Shown piece by piece: positions 48,135 to 61,200 of a stretch of 64,000 bases of DNA; position 1 is the stretch's first letter; the number at the start of each line of letters is the position of its first letter. The stretch spans positions 78,763,201 through 78,827,200 of the forward strand of contig OZ038422.1 in assembly GCA_964036155.1 (NCBI GenBank). The letters run 5' to 3'. The translations under genes were made by a program, and so were the position numbers. The notes under the pieces are model-generated. The model was not told the DNA's origin. It made no database searches and saw only the letters and a program-made list of their open reading frames with translations. This DNA comes from Diploscapter coronatus (taxonomy: Eukaryota > Nematoda > Chromadorea > Rhabditida > Rhabditidae).

Positions 48135-49612
48135 TTAGTCATCTAACAAGTCGTCGGAAATGTCGAAACTTTCCCATTTCTTGGCAATCGACTGGATTTC
48201 GAACGAGCTCGAGGCATTAGATCCAGTGCTGCTAGGGGTGATCGGTTCTGTGATGGCTTTTTCCGACTTCTGGTTCATTCGACGGTTCTCCGTAGCTGGT
48301 TCAGATGAGGTACGGGAAGTGAGGCCTGAAATGCTTGAACTTCATTTTCAAAGTCATTTGTTTTAGGAGGATTATTTTTCATTGAAATAATTTGACTACC
48401 ATGCTATCAGGGTTTTGTTTGACTATGAAAAATGCAGAAAAATGCTCTGGAATGGAATGTAGAGGCGACATTTTTGATTGTTTTATGGCGAAAAAACGAG
48501 GCGAAATGACAAAGACGCGTTTTATACCGATTGCGTCAAACGAGACGCGAGAATTGAAATGATAATTGCAGGGCAAAGGAGGAGAATTGTGGAACTTTAT
48601 AAACATTTCAATATTTTCCACTCTTTCTAAATTTTATACTTTCGGTTGAAAGTGCTTGAATTGAGTTCTTCAAAGGGAAGGCATTCTTTGGAAAAGTGTT
48701 GGAGTTTTGCAAGATGTTTAGAATCTCATTCCTTTTCGCGCAAGGAGACAGTTTGAGTCATGTGCAAATAGGGGCATAGTCATAGATAGGCTGCAGCGAA
48801 TGATTCATTTCTCGGTTGAAACTGGTACATCGATCAGAGTTAGATTAAAGATCTGAGTAATTTCGAAACACTTCAGGTGATTAGCGCAACGACTGAATGG
48901 TGGAAATATGAAATCATAATGTTTTCAAGACCTGGTTTAGAATTACTCATAGTTTGTTTATGGTAGAACTTTCGGGAAAATAATAATTAGGTAATTAAGT
49001 TTCGTTTAGAGGAGGTAATTAAAGCAATTAACTCACAATTATCTCGGTCCCTCTTTGACTGTCTAACAACTGTTCTTCTGAGGGCGCCATATCCATTAGC
49101 ATTGACTTCGTAAGAATCACTGCTGCTAGTGGCTTCTCCCGAGTGGTTGTGATTTTCATCGATTTCCTCCTGCGAACCGCGTTTGCGACTCGGCCAAATC
49201 AACCATTTCGTGGCCTCACAGGCAGGCACTTCCACGATCTAAAACTAGACCAGATTCAGCTTCTGATTTGTAAATTTGTACTGATTTATTTGACGAGGTT
49301 TTCTTGGTTCTCATAAGAAAATTTGATGAAATATTAAATTTTATGGTTTGTTGAGAAAATACAATTACACTTTTGTGATGTATTTGTGCGAGTTTCAAGA
49401 ATTTTAACGCCCTCTCGAGAGTTGATTTTTCGAATTAGTGTGCGAACAAGTGAAACTGTACTTTTGTCGAGTCGTTACACTTTCAAAGTGCACGCAAATA
49501 GTGGAATTTTTACCTGGAATCGGAAATTCTTCTTGGCAGTTTTCGGCTGGCAAGGAGTTGCAGACATCGTGCCGTTGACAGTCGATGGTTTATTCATGCA
49601 GACATCCATCAT
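48135..49612 (-). CDS. Hypothetical 163-aa hydrophilic protein
   Basis: Three exons in order 49514-49612, 49037-49238, 48135-48325, with clean donors (GTAAAA, GTGAGT) and acceptors (TTTTAG, TTTCAG), one frame, ending KKWESFDISDDLLDD. Coding GC rises sharply in these exons. The middle (FRFQIVEVPACEATKWLIWP) precedes a basic patch SRKR and long Ser/Asn/Glu-rich stretches that look disordered; there is no signal peptide or membrane segment. The start was set at the first ATG of a pair; the frame is open a little further upstream, so a 5' exon is possible. The RFxIVEV...W pattern faintly recalls the N-terminal motifs of long TSC22-family proteins, but no TSC box is present and I do not claim it. 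Function unknown. Confidence 0.6.
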
Positions 49613-51060
49613 GATCAAATAGTCGAGTGGTAACGAGTTAGATTAGCGAGTTTCTGCAAGAATGGTCTGGTAAAATACGATCTCTGGCGCAAGTTTCTCG
49701 TATTGTTTAACGGGTGTATGGCGAAAAATGACGAGAGAAGCATAAACATGGAAATTTGATATTCACCAAATTAGAGTGGCGTATGATGGGAGTGAGAAGG
49801 GAATCATAAGATTGAGAGAGATTTTATCGAAAAAAATTTAGGGAATTAGGGATTTTTGAAGGGAAAAATGAGATCAGAATCAGATTTTGAGGATTACGTA
49901 TGATTTTGGATAGATGGAATTTACGAGAAAAAAGCATAAATAAACATAGAGAACGTTGGATATGAACCGATCGGATTGGATCACCCCCACAACCTCATGT
50001 CTGTCCTCCTGGTTTACAGACGATTTCCAGACAGCTGAGCATATCTCACATGCCTCTGTCAGAGGGGATATCAGCGGTTTTATAGAGGATAAATTGTGAC
50101 GTTGGGACAGGGATGTGGAAAACTGATTAGATCAAGTCAGACAAATTGAAACTTGGACGATAAAATTCGAACGGAAAATACTGCTTTTGTTTCAATATTC
50201 GAGGTTTTTGGGCAAAGAAGATAGGCTTCAAAGAAATTCCACAAGAAGAAAATTTACGAAAGTTCCGATTGGATGGAAAGATTTTCGAATAGGCAATTAG
50301 TTGACGTGAATTGACCTTAACCTGACGGAATTTCGCAGTATTTTCGGCAATTTAATGAAAAATCCTGAAGATTTTCAAATAGGCGTTCTGCTAGACCTGT
50401 CGAGTTTGAAAGGGGAACACTGAATATGCAAATTGAAAACGCAAATGAAAAGAGCTGTGCACTTTTAGAGTGATCCTTTGGGCGTCGAGCGCTAATAAAT
50501 GCAACGTTAATTATAAGTGACATTCAAGTTGTGCTAGATGAGCACTACTCAGAGATCGGATTTACTTTGAGACTAGGATAAACAGGGACTAAGAAGCGGA
50601 ATTTCATATACCCGGCCTGATTCATACATATCTAATTAGGCCTAAGGTTTTGAAGAAAATCGAGAAGATTGTTTTGGTCATGAAAAATGAATGAAAACAT
50701 AAATATTTGCTGTGAAATCGCGCGCCCTTTAATTGAGTGTGAGAATGAATGAAACTCGGAAAAACTTGAGAAAATTGGATTAGCGAATTTGTTTGCTCGA
50801 ATAAAAGCGGATCAGAAGATTTAGGCTTAATCCGAATAAGGGGGTGGACCTTACAGAAAAATGTAAAGTTTCTAGAAAAATACTATGAGACAACAGTGTT
50901 GAAGATAAGTTTCTAGTAATGAAACGAAGTTCTAGCTTTCGGAAGAAGACCCATTTTCTAGAAGCACGAAATGTAGTTTCTTACTTTCAAAAAAGTAAGG
51001 CTTCCAGAAAAATTTGACAATTTTGAAGTCGAAATTTTTCGTCCTAATAACACAGACCAC
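49613..51060. other. Gene-free flank upstream of the 163-aa gene
   Basis: Mostly AT-rich. It may hold the proximal promoter of the minus-strand gene. No exon or repeat supported. Confidence 0.35.
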
Positions 51061-51210
51061 AGCACAGTTTGGGTGAAGGCGCCAGCACTCGTTTGGACTC
51101 TCAACCACACGTTTTATTTGAGAAGGAAAGAGGCAGAGTGCGAGATGAAAGACGGGGGGCGGGGCTTGGAAGGCAGAAAGAGAGGCTAGGAGAGGCGCAA
51201 TGACGACAAT
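51061..51210 (-). promoter_or_regulatory. GC-rich patch with GC box, candidate promoter
   Basis: A 150-base patch of high GC in an AT-rich field. It holds a GC box (GGGGGCGGGGC on plus, 51155-51165), a GGCGCC at 51078 and purine-rich (CT-rich on minus) tracts, all common in promoters. It lies about 1.5 kb upstream of the 163-aa minus-strand gene, so it may drive it. Strand is inferred. Confidence 0.4.
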
Positions 51211-51639
51211 TCACGAAAAACGCACACAGAAAGAGAATCCGCAAATGTTAACCAGGCTAATTGGTTCCGAGAAGAGAGGCTAATTTTGGAAGGAAGGAAA
51301 GCGAAACGTATTCAGAAGTGGTAATAAGGGCAATGAAACGAGGAGTGGGAGGAAATTTTGGAGTTTGCAAAGGATTATTCAGAGCTTCATGGAAATAGAG
51401 CGAAAACCTCAAACTTTCAGAAGTAATCTTGAACTTTGAAAGTTTTCTGATTTTCAAACTGATAATAATAATAGGTTAGGCAAAAGGGAATGGGATCTTT
51501 CCCTTCCGATTGAATAAATGGGCATAAAATTTGCAGAATTTTGCAGGAAATAAGGAGTTTTGAACGGTGTGCAGAAAACTTTGTCATTGATAAGGGAATG
51601 TCCTTTCTCAAAGGAGTCAAGAACAGGCAAAGAAAGAGC

Positions 51640-51780
51640 CACTATCAGTATTGGTTGGGCCCTGGGCATGAGGAGGGTCTTCTTATAGGGGGGAACCCCG
51701 GTTATCAGAGATTGAGAAGGCCTGGTCTGGCGCCTCGAAGGTGCGACGTCGAGAGCGTGAGTAGAGAAAAGAGGGACAGA
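51640..51780. promoter_or_regulatory. GC-rich patch with GGCGCC
   Basis: Second GC-rich patch in the same flank, with GGCGCC at 51729 and, on plus, a GTGAGT after GTCGAGAGC that could be a donor. A plus-strand frame of 97 codons spans it. I cannot tell a first exon from an enhancer. Confidence 0.3.
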
Positions 51781-51853
51781 AAGAGGAGAAAAATAGACGA
51801 AAAATACGAGCAGTCACTCATGACTGTCGCCTAAGCTTGTGCAATAAAGGGTT

Positions 51854-52280
51854 CAGGTACAAAAGCTCTAAATTTATGGTGGAAAATAGAGCCTGAAAAT
51901 TGTTCAGGATAGAAATTTTAGGTGCAAGAGGAAAACAAGAGTAATCATTCGAGATTGTGATTTAGGTGCAATGCAAAATATTTAGGCTTTTGGTGGAAAC
52001 CAGAGCTGGAAAACTGTTTGGAGTAGAAATTTTGGGTGCACCCAGAAAAAAGCTATTGCGAGCATTAAATTTTGGTTTAGAATATCTAAATTTTCGTCGA
52101 AGAGTAGAAATAAGAGAGTCTGAGATGAAATTTTTGAGTACAGGTTATTGTTTTCGGTCGACCCTTATAAGAGGGTCTTGATAAAAGAATCTCGAAGATA
52201 GTGCTGAAGGGTCGGAGATGGAAACCAGTTGGAATATCATTATTGAGTGCGGTCTCTAGAAAGCGTCACTATGAGATTAT
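51854..52280. repeat. Degenerate tandem repeat, unit about 110 bases
   Basis: Two clear units (about 51854-51964 and 51965-52078) share ordered blocks such as GGTGGAAA...AGAGC, GAAAA.TGTT and TAGAAATTTT.GGTGCA. One or two weaker units follow to about 52280 (GATGGAAACCAG at 52218, TGTGGGTACAAG at 52281). No coding sense. Confidence 0.5.
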
Positions 52281-55200
52281 TGTGGGTACAAGACGCGATT
52301 AGAGACAATTTCGAAATCGATTTTTCTGAGGGCAAAAGCCGAGATTGGCACTTAATTGACGGGACTTGAGAGTTTCAACGAAAAGGCGGAACATCGAACG
52401 ATTTTTGTCATTTTATATCGGAAAATTCGGAGAAATTGTAAAGGGTCGAAAATTTATGGGTTCATGAATGCTTCAGAGTGTCAATATTAGAAATTGAAAT
52501 CAGTTTCCCGTTTCTCTTCGCTTGATTTTGCCTTACAATCTTCTACCTAACGACACCTTTGGATTCTTGTAATTTCTTTTTTTGTTTTAAGATCGGCTAA
52601 TTACTAACCAGTAGAATTTTCTAGCATTTTTAGACCTAAAAGTTCAAATAGTCAAAAAATACTCCATCTTTTTAATTCTATCCATAGCTTGTTATCTTCT
52701 AAAAAGCGCAAGATCTAAAAAATTCAACGATCTTCGAAAAGTTATTCTAGCCTAAGTTAATTACGCGATGAGTCCTTTTCAAGTACGCATAATTACCCTA
52801 TCTTTAGCGTTCTAACGCCCCATCCAAACCTTTTTCGACCTTCCCTGCTTCCGCTCTCGCAATTAATTTATCAAGCGGAAATGCGTATTTTCCCTCGTAA
52901 AGACACATCATTTGGGGTTGTAAAAATAAATGAATATTCGATTATGTCAGCCTCTTTTAGGCTTCTCTATTTATTACTATTAGGCAGATTTTATGATGTT
53001 TTCCTTACGTCAAGCACACTTTTCAAAGATACGAACGTAGAGATCCACAAGTGGTCGTAAAAGAGTAGGAAGAGAAAATGCTCAAAATATTCAGCATTGC
53101 AGTAATGTATGCGCAAAATCACTGCCCAATTTGGCGACTTGTAGATTCGTCAGAAATCTCAGTTCATGTTTATAGATATAGAGTAAAAAACCAGCTAAAA
53201 TATAATTCCCACCCTACTCCTCTCGTTTTGGCCACTCTTTATCATTAGATTATAGGGTTGCGCGTACTCGCTTCAGCATCACTATTAATTTGCTTTGAAG
53301 AAAACTCGCACAACACATGAATTATTTTGCAATAAGCATACACCCACCTGCTAGGTCACTACAGCCCAAAATTATATAAAAAAAAAAAAACCCCCAGTCA
53401 AAATAAAGAAAAGACTGAAAACTTTTGAATATTTTGATTTGCTTGATGCGCAATTTTAGACGCAATTTTGCAAATAAAAAAGAACGTATAAAGTCTGAAG
53501 GCCACTGAGTTCCAACAACATTACAGCGAGGGGAAATCAGATCGAGAAAAGATGGGCAAGGGGGAAGGAGGGATAGTTCCCTTTTCATCTATGTTAAGAA
53601 AATCGAGACTGTTATCGGCAAAACAAATCAGAAAAAAATCGCGAAATAAAACAAAAGGCTCAAGAGCCGGTGAGAAAAATCGGTAATTCATGAGAAAATC
53701 CGCTATGTTTTTGGAAAAGGCTGGCATCAAAAATTATGGAAAAATGACAATTTCCAGTTTGATCGACTAAAATTCCCATAATTTTGATGAAAAATGGAAA
53801 ATTGTAGCGAGTAGGCTCGCGTTCTGCAGGAAACTGCAAATGATAGAAATTGCGCAGGCAGAATGCGAAATTTCGAGGATAATTTAGGAAAGGGGACAAT
53901 TTTATTGCGTCAAAATGAGCTTTTTCAGTGAATTGAATGTATATCATTTCTGTAGATTTTTGGTTTAGAACGGATAATTTCGGAAATTATAAAAATTGAT
54001 GTGAATATGCTTCGCATCTGGCACCAAAATTATGAAAAATTCTAAATTCACTAGACGCGTCGATATTTTCTCTTCGAGAAGAATAAAAAAAAGAAGATTT
54101 GATTAAAAAACGCGAATATTTCAAACAAAATAGTGGATTTACAATATCTTGCACTCGCAGTCAATAGGATATGAGATCCACTTGTTTTAGACTTTTATGA
54201 GTGCCTCCCAGTGTCGATGATGCATTTTGAACTATCCACTTTCCACCTCTCTGACTAACTCGCTCAAAGCTAGCAGTTAAATGGGTGTGGTAGGGATATG
54301 GATTTAGGCGAACAAAAGTGAATTTCAAGACCTTAAAACTCGCTACACGTTGAATCATATCACTTGAAAACTGTCTAAAATACAACTTTTTCATCTGATC
54401 GCTTTTTTCTTAGTTCCGAGGTTTGCTCAACCTACAAATGTCCTCATGCTTACATGCTTGTAAATTTAGCTTTGAAAAAAATTTCCGTTCTCTAAATTTC
54501 GAATGATATTTCCTGAGCCGTGATTCAGCCACGTAACTCGAAAAATGTGATCCGGAACAGTTTGATAAACTATTTCTTTTGGTTTAGCTCTCTCTAAAAT
54601 TTTCTTATTATTTCTCCTGACTCCTTTTCTTTTGTTCTCACATTCTCACACTATTTCTCCTGGCGCCGCGTCTTGGCGCCTTTTTTCTTCCTGCCTCTCT
54701 CATTTTCTATTTATCTTTTCAGCTTCATCTATCGGTACACAAACCCTTTAACTCAATTCTGTGGGAGTCAAGTCAAAATGTAAAGAGTTGTGAGGGTGAT
54801 ACTACTATAAGCACGGGATTCAACATCATCATTATGATAGAGTCGAGATATTTTTTGGAAAAGTAAAGATTTTTTTACGAAAGTAAAATAATGATGACAA
54901 AAATCATTTTTGAAAAAATTCCTATGATGATAGTTCCTTCCCTTGGCTATTTCAGAACATAACGATTGAACTTGAAATAGTAGTCTTTTTATTCATCTTT
55001 CCGGTATGATCACTCACAATTTCAAAAACAACTATCTAGATCAAGATTCCTAAAAAGCAATGATATAATGATCTAAGAATAGCGTTCCAAATATGATGAT
55101 ACCATAGCATTCTTCAGTTTCTTTTTAAAATTTCATGATCACCTCTCAAGTTGTTCCGAAAATATCCTTATCACTGCAATTCGTGTGATGGATTGGCGTA

Positions 55201-58200
55201 TTTTTGAAGAACCGATATTTTTGAAGAACAAAAAAAATGAGAAGGATGCCTTGGTACAGCGTGCAGCTAGAACAGGCAGGGTGTGTCAGCGAAATTTGGG
55301 TACACAAGTTCAGACTTCACCAAAATCAGTTACCAAATAGGCAATTTTTCGATCAGACCGGAAATAAAAAACAGTTCGGAATTGTTTTGGAACATTTCCA
55401 GGTGACTTTTGATTTTGCATTCCTTGACATCAAAAAATTTGAAATACGGCCATTTTGATACTACACCCTTTTTCCAATGGCATAAAATACAGCTGGTCAC
55501 TTTCAGCACAAATGTATGATCGGAATTTTTGAATGTAGCAAAATTTGAGTAGGCAATTATGACATGATGCGGGTCGATATTGCTATTACCATCAATCATT
55601 GTTTTAGTCGATATTTGTAAATGGCTTGAAACATAGAAGAACTGGTATGTTTTGTTTGATACCGTGGAATAGAGGAGACTGACATGGCGAAAGGGAGAAT
55701 CGGGAGTAAGAATTTGAAGATCAGGGACTTATTTTGGAAGTTATGGAATGTAAACACGCTAACGGATTGAGCACTAATTCAAGCTCCCATTTTTCATGGA
55801 TATACATTTTGAAACGTATGTGAAGTTATATTTTTAAAATATCAAAGATATCTTCAAATTGGTTAACATTAACTACTGCCAAGATCATTACAAGTCACAT
55901 TCATCTTCTAGAAGGAGATTTTCTAAGACCTAACTTCCACATCTCAAAAGTTTCGTTTCCAAACTTGAAAGTACACCGAGACCATTAGTCATAATCGCCT
56001 ATTTTCTATTTTTGTCGGACTAAAGATTAGGAACATTCTGGGTGCATCCTGAATAAGAAGGGCCTATTTTGTGAGAGTTTGTGATCAATTCAAATTCATC
56101 ATAGGACTGTCTTTGTCGCCGCCCCCAATTTGATTCCCGACTAACACTGATTTTCTTATCACTGGTAAAGCTGAATTATTAGGAAGTGCTTGAAATTATT
56201 ATCCCAGGCGGTTTAAATTTTTTATCTTTCAACACGAAAGAAAAACGTTCTCTGGGCTAATACAACCGACAATAAAAAAGACCAATTTTCAATTTTTCAA
56301 GTGTTATCAGTTAATTATCTAATCATATGATGAAAGACGGAGTAGTAAAACAGTTGAGGATAAGATCTAATTTATCATGAGTGAAATTGGGCATTATTTT
56401 CATGACACGAGTAATTCAGACAGGTTCTAAACAACTAAGCATCGGAATCGAAAAGAAACGTCCTGAAATGACATGGAGTTGCGCAATTTTAGGAAAAGAA
56501 GAGCAATAAATTAAGAAGCTTTAAGAATTGTTATGATTTTGAGCAGAAACGGAAACGAAATGGGAAAGAAAAGAAGTGGCATCAATTTGCGATCGTTTGC
56601 ACACAAAAATAGCGAAATTGAATGAGATTGGGGAGCAAATATTTTGATGAAAAATTGGGAAATTGGAAATTAGAAATTATGGAAAAGAAATAGAAGAAAG
56701 GATTGTTGATTTGCTAGGAAGCACTAATTTAAAAGGGGGATGTTTTGATATGCTATGAGAAATTTTAGAATGTATAGTCAGATTGTTTGAAAGATATTTG
56801 TTTAGATAAGATTGAGTGAGATTCGAACAATGCTATGAATTCTGACAAGCATAATTTTCGAAATAGGTTTCAATCTGCATTCATTTAGGTTGAAAATCTC
56901 TTCACCGAATTTCCCTATGAACATGTTCGCTACTAAAATCATATATAAACTTAAAAGTTCACGCTAAGCAATGTTTCAAGTAAACTTGAATCTGATAGAT
57001 ACGATGCAGCTGGGTTGGTGTGAAATTGTTCATATGAAAGGAAGAAAAATGAAGCTAAGAAAACGAAAGTTAGGTCTGACTTCGGCAATTGGTTGGTGAA
57101 AGGAAAGGAAGGGAGAAGCTTGAAAGATGAAGACGCAACGAAGATGGAAAAAAAATGACAAAGAATCGAACATTGATACGGAATCTCTTGGAAATCGTTG
57201 AAAATTACTCTAGCCAGTTTTGATTCGCCATTCCTTACCACTGCAGAGAACGATAAAGAATTTTGCAAGGTGGACGAGGAAATGAGCATTTTTGAAAGAC
57301 GCATTGTTTTGGAATTTTGCATTGTGCACACGGAACACTGTCTTTTGTTCTAAATTTAGGACGTGCAAAATGAAAATTTGATGAAAATAAATGCTTCAAA
57401 AGAATAAGGAAATTTAATTGGGAATTTTTATACCTGCTAAGTCTTTTGATTGATCATATGAATTAAATATTTAAAAAAAAAAAAGTTTTCAAATATGATT
57501 CAAGATGATAGTAGATTAGGTAAACACATTACATTATGTAAGTGATACAAATGGTTATGGGCATTCGCATATTCTTTTCAGAAAAAAATCCTGTTATAGG
57601 CATAATCTCCGATCTTTAGACCCAAGATTATCTTTTTCTTGTATTTTCTTTTCATTCTATCTTTTTATCTTCCACCTGTAAAACTAGAATTCTCATTCAC
57701 GTGCTTTTCGCATTCATTCCTTCCATTCGATTCACTTTACAGTTTTGCTGAAAGCGCTTGATTCGAACAGGGAATGGGGGAAACTGATACGTGAGAAAAA
57801 CCACCACAGGGGAATGTTAGCTAAGTTTTCCAATCGGTACGGCCTTTCACCGAACCGATTATTGATAACACTATGGCCCCAGACCCGTGGTGATCATAGG
57901 TCTAGCAATTTTAGGCTAATTGTAAAATTTGGCTCCGATGGATAAACTTGTTGATATATCCCAATCTGGGCTGTCGGCAGAGAACTCGCCGACAAACGTT
58001 TATAAACACTTGTCACATGATAAAGCATGGGAGGAACAAAAGCGGTTATGATACTGCGCATGTTATATTGGATAAGGATTTAACTTTGCCGGCAGCTTTG
58101 ATCTCAGAATGTTTTCGATATTCACTTTTAGTAGTAGAAAAAACCCTTGGCTCTCTCAACAAAATCTCGTATATTTTGTGATAAAAAGCATAGGATACCA

Positions 58201-61200
58201 AAACACATTTTGGATCTCAGAAAATCTTATCTAGATGATCGATTTCTACGACTTCTATCACTTCTTATCATAGCATTAGCCTTCATTTTTTATTCACTTT
58301 CTCTTCCTTCGCGCACCCAACTTTTTGCAAATCAAAAATTCTTTCTATTTTGTTACCCTTTCATTCTCTCGATTTCGAAAACTTTCTTCAAGCGATTTTG
58401 TAGACTAATTTCTTCCGATTTGGACACGGTGAAGTGCGGAATGATCACTGAGAAATAGCATTCAAAAATAAGAAATGGAAAGAAAAATAGGAAAAGAAAA
58501 AATCGTCGAAATCAGTGTGATGATTTATGCACGCGACAATAAAAGTGATGCTATCAAAAGTGGAGAATTTTTGCAAATGATCAAATTTACGCAAAGCCGT
58601 TTTTCAGGTCTATCTTTTAACATACGAACAGATTAAACTTTCAACTAATTTTTCCTCCAAAGAAGGAAGAAATAAAAATTATGCCATCCAGTCTTCTTTT
58701 CCTATCGTCTATCACAAGAGGATAGCATTGAACCTATGAATTTGAGTTTATCGGGGTTTACCCTAAAATAGGGGAAAGGCGATTTTATTCTCTCACAATT
58801 TTATGGCGGTTTTTCGAATTTTGATGTTTTGCACAGGAAAATAAGGAAAAATTCGAAGTGCGAAAGTCCAAACCCTCGTCATTTCGATCATTTCGGGGTG
58901 TTTGCGAGAATTTCGGACGACGAACGATGAACTTGCGGCGTCTCGGTGCAGAAAATCTACTCGATTTTACTGGGGATCGTAAATTTTACGGCGAAAATAG
59001 AGTTGATAGGCTAACTTGGGCGTTACAGTAGGATTCGGGCATTTTTGGGAATAAGTAAAATTAGATCTTTGAAAAGTCTATCAAACTCTTGCAATAAATG
59101 CTTTAATTTTGGATTTTTGATTTCGGGTACAGAAGAGATTGATATCAATCATAATTTTCGTCAAGGAACTTGGCTGAAGGTTGAAGCGTAGGAAAATGTA
59201 AGTCACCCGATTTTCTGATTTTATTGTGGTGAAACGCGCCGTTTTGCGGACTTGTCAAATCATTGTCAAATTGTCATTCCACCTAAAGGGAGTGACAATC
59301 GGAATGATAGCATCAATATTTGGGTGTACGATGAACTTGAATTTCGAGTAAATACAAGTTAAGGACAGGGAGCTTCTCATTTGCTATGAAATTGTAAATT
59401 TGGAAGATCGAAAAATAATCTTTCTTCCAATAATTGCGAATTTTTTTTTCAGAAAATGATTAAATTTTGCCTTGGACAAAATTTGGAGCAAATAATTTTC
59501 ATATTCTTTGATCAAAAAGGCAAATTTTCATTCTTGGAAAATAAAAAATAGGGCTTCCAGAAATAGACCGAAAATTCCTTCTCTCACTCTATATTTAGCA
59601 AAGAAAATAAGAGCCTTTATGCAAAGATTTAGAGAGCCTTATTTACACTGAAAATATCACGAAAACTATACTTTGATGTGCACTTGAAAGTACAAATTTT
59701 CGTTATTTATCATTTGCAAAATCAGAGAACCGAACAAAACAATCTCTAGCCATATGCATAAACATATCAGTGTGAAAATCGGCTGCAATAATCTACAACC
59801 AATTTTTATTTATGTCGAAATATATTTTGGCATTTTTGTTTATTTTTCTAGTGTCTGCCAAACATTCAATTCGTAAAATGGGGGATTTTTGAAAAAAATT
59901 GGGGTGCTGCAAGAATGAGGATAGGAAAATGACGTGATGGAAAATGGAAATGGAATAAATTTATCGTCGTTCTCAAAATAAATTGAGAGAAGACAACATT
60001 TTTATGGGTTAATTGCGCTAGGGTAGAAAAACGGAATACCGTATCTGAGGAAGTGATGTGAGACGGAATAAATTCTTTGAAGAAAGTTTTTATTGAATGG
60101 ATAGAATAGGTTTCCAGAAATATTTTTTATCTACTAACATTGCAAGAGATAATGTTTGGTCTATATAGATAGGAATCGTTGAAATTTTAACTAACTTTCA
60201 GGCAAAAAACGTTAAAGGAGCTATAACATTCTTTGATTTTTCAAAGTCAATTTTTGATTGACGTTGAATAATTTTTGCAAATCTAAAGTTGCATCGGAAA
60301 GATTCCAAAGCATGTTTAATTCGACAAAACTTTCTTCCCATATGATCCAAATTTGATCAAAATTTTATTTCCTAACCAAAAACTAGAAAGAACAGTTGAG
60401 CCTTTTCCATATTCTAAAGTGAGAGCTCTTGATGTGTGCTTTGGGGAAGCCCTTTGTTGATCAAATTTTCGTGAAAAGGTTCACGTTTTCTGCTTTGTTC
60501 GATCACTCAAATGGGGAGACCCCTTTGCACGTTAATTGATAAGCACTCTGTAATACTTCATAACTTCATAACATCGAACTCGAAAATTATCCAAGACAGT
60601 TTTTCATTTTCTACCCTTTATCACATGGCAAATATTTTTCTAGCTTTTTCTCAAATTGTGGAGCAGGAAAATCAGATGTTTGGAGAAAGCTGATAAAATC
60701 TGATCATCACCCGAAAATCCTGTTTATTCGAAAAATTTCTTTAGAGGCGTCTGGAACTCGGCCAAACCATTTCGTAGAGCCTTTTATGGCGAAAAATAGC
60801 CATATGATGTAAGAGCGGCAAGTGATAAGCAAACAAAGAATAGGACTCTGGCAGAATTTAGGCCTAACAGCTCCCTTTTCGCTATTCTAATGCACGTGAA
60901 AAGCGATTTTTAGATGTCTGGAAACAGGCTCCAGAAAGACCATTTCTTATCAGAAATGGAAATTTATGCGAGTTTGGAAAGGAAAAACGCAATAACAAAG
61001 GACATTTTTGAGGGAATGGCTCACATGTTTCGAATTATTTGAGAATTTTTGAAATTTTATGCAAACTTTAGAAAATTCGATGTTAACCAGGGATTTATAT
61101 TGATGGAAAAGATATTTTTGGAAACAAATTTCAAATTTGTTTTTAAATTTTCATATAAGAAGTCGATTCTTTTTAAGTTGTTTGGTTAACAAACTAAGTT

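Noticed and set aside
55237..55458. 73-codon ORF and a TIR-like GGGTGTGTCAGCGAAATTTGG stretch
   Set aside because: I searched by eye for an inverted partner within a few kb and found none, so I do not call a transposon.
56951..57331. 126-codon minus-strand ORF
   Set aside because: Same reasoning: Ser/Phe-rich, no homology I can see, chance length.
57745..58181. GC-richer interval with two consecutive plus-strand ORFs and a TTCGAA motif like a tRNA T-loop
   Set aside because: No cloverleaf can be folded around it, and the ORFs have no splice sites joining them or known motif.
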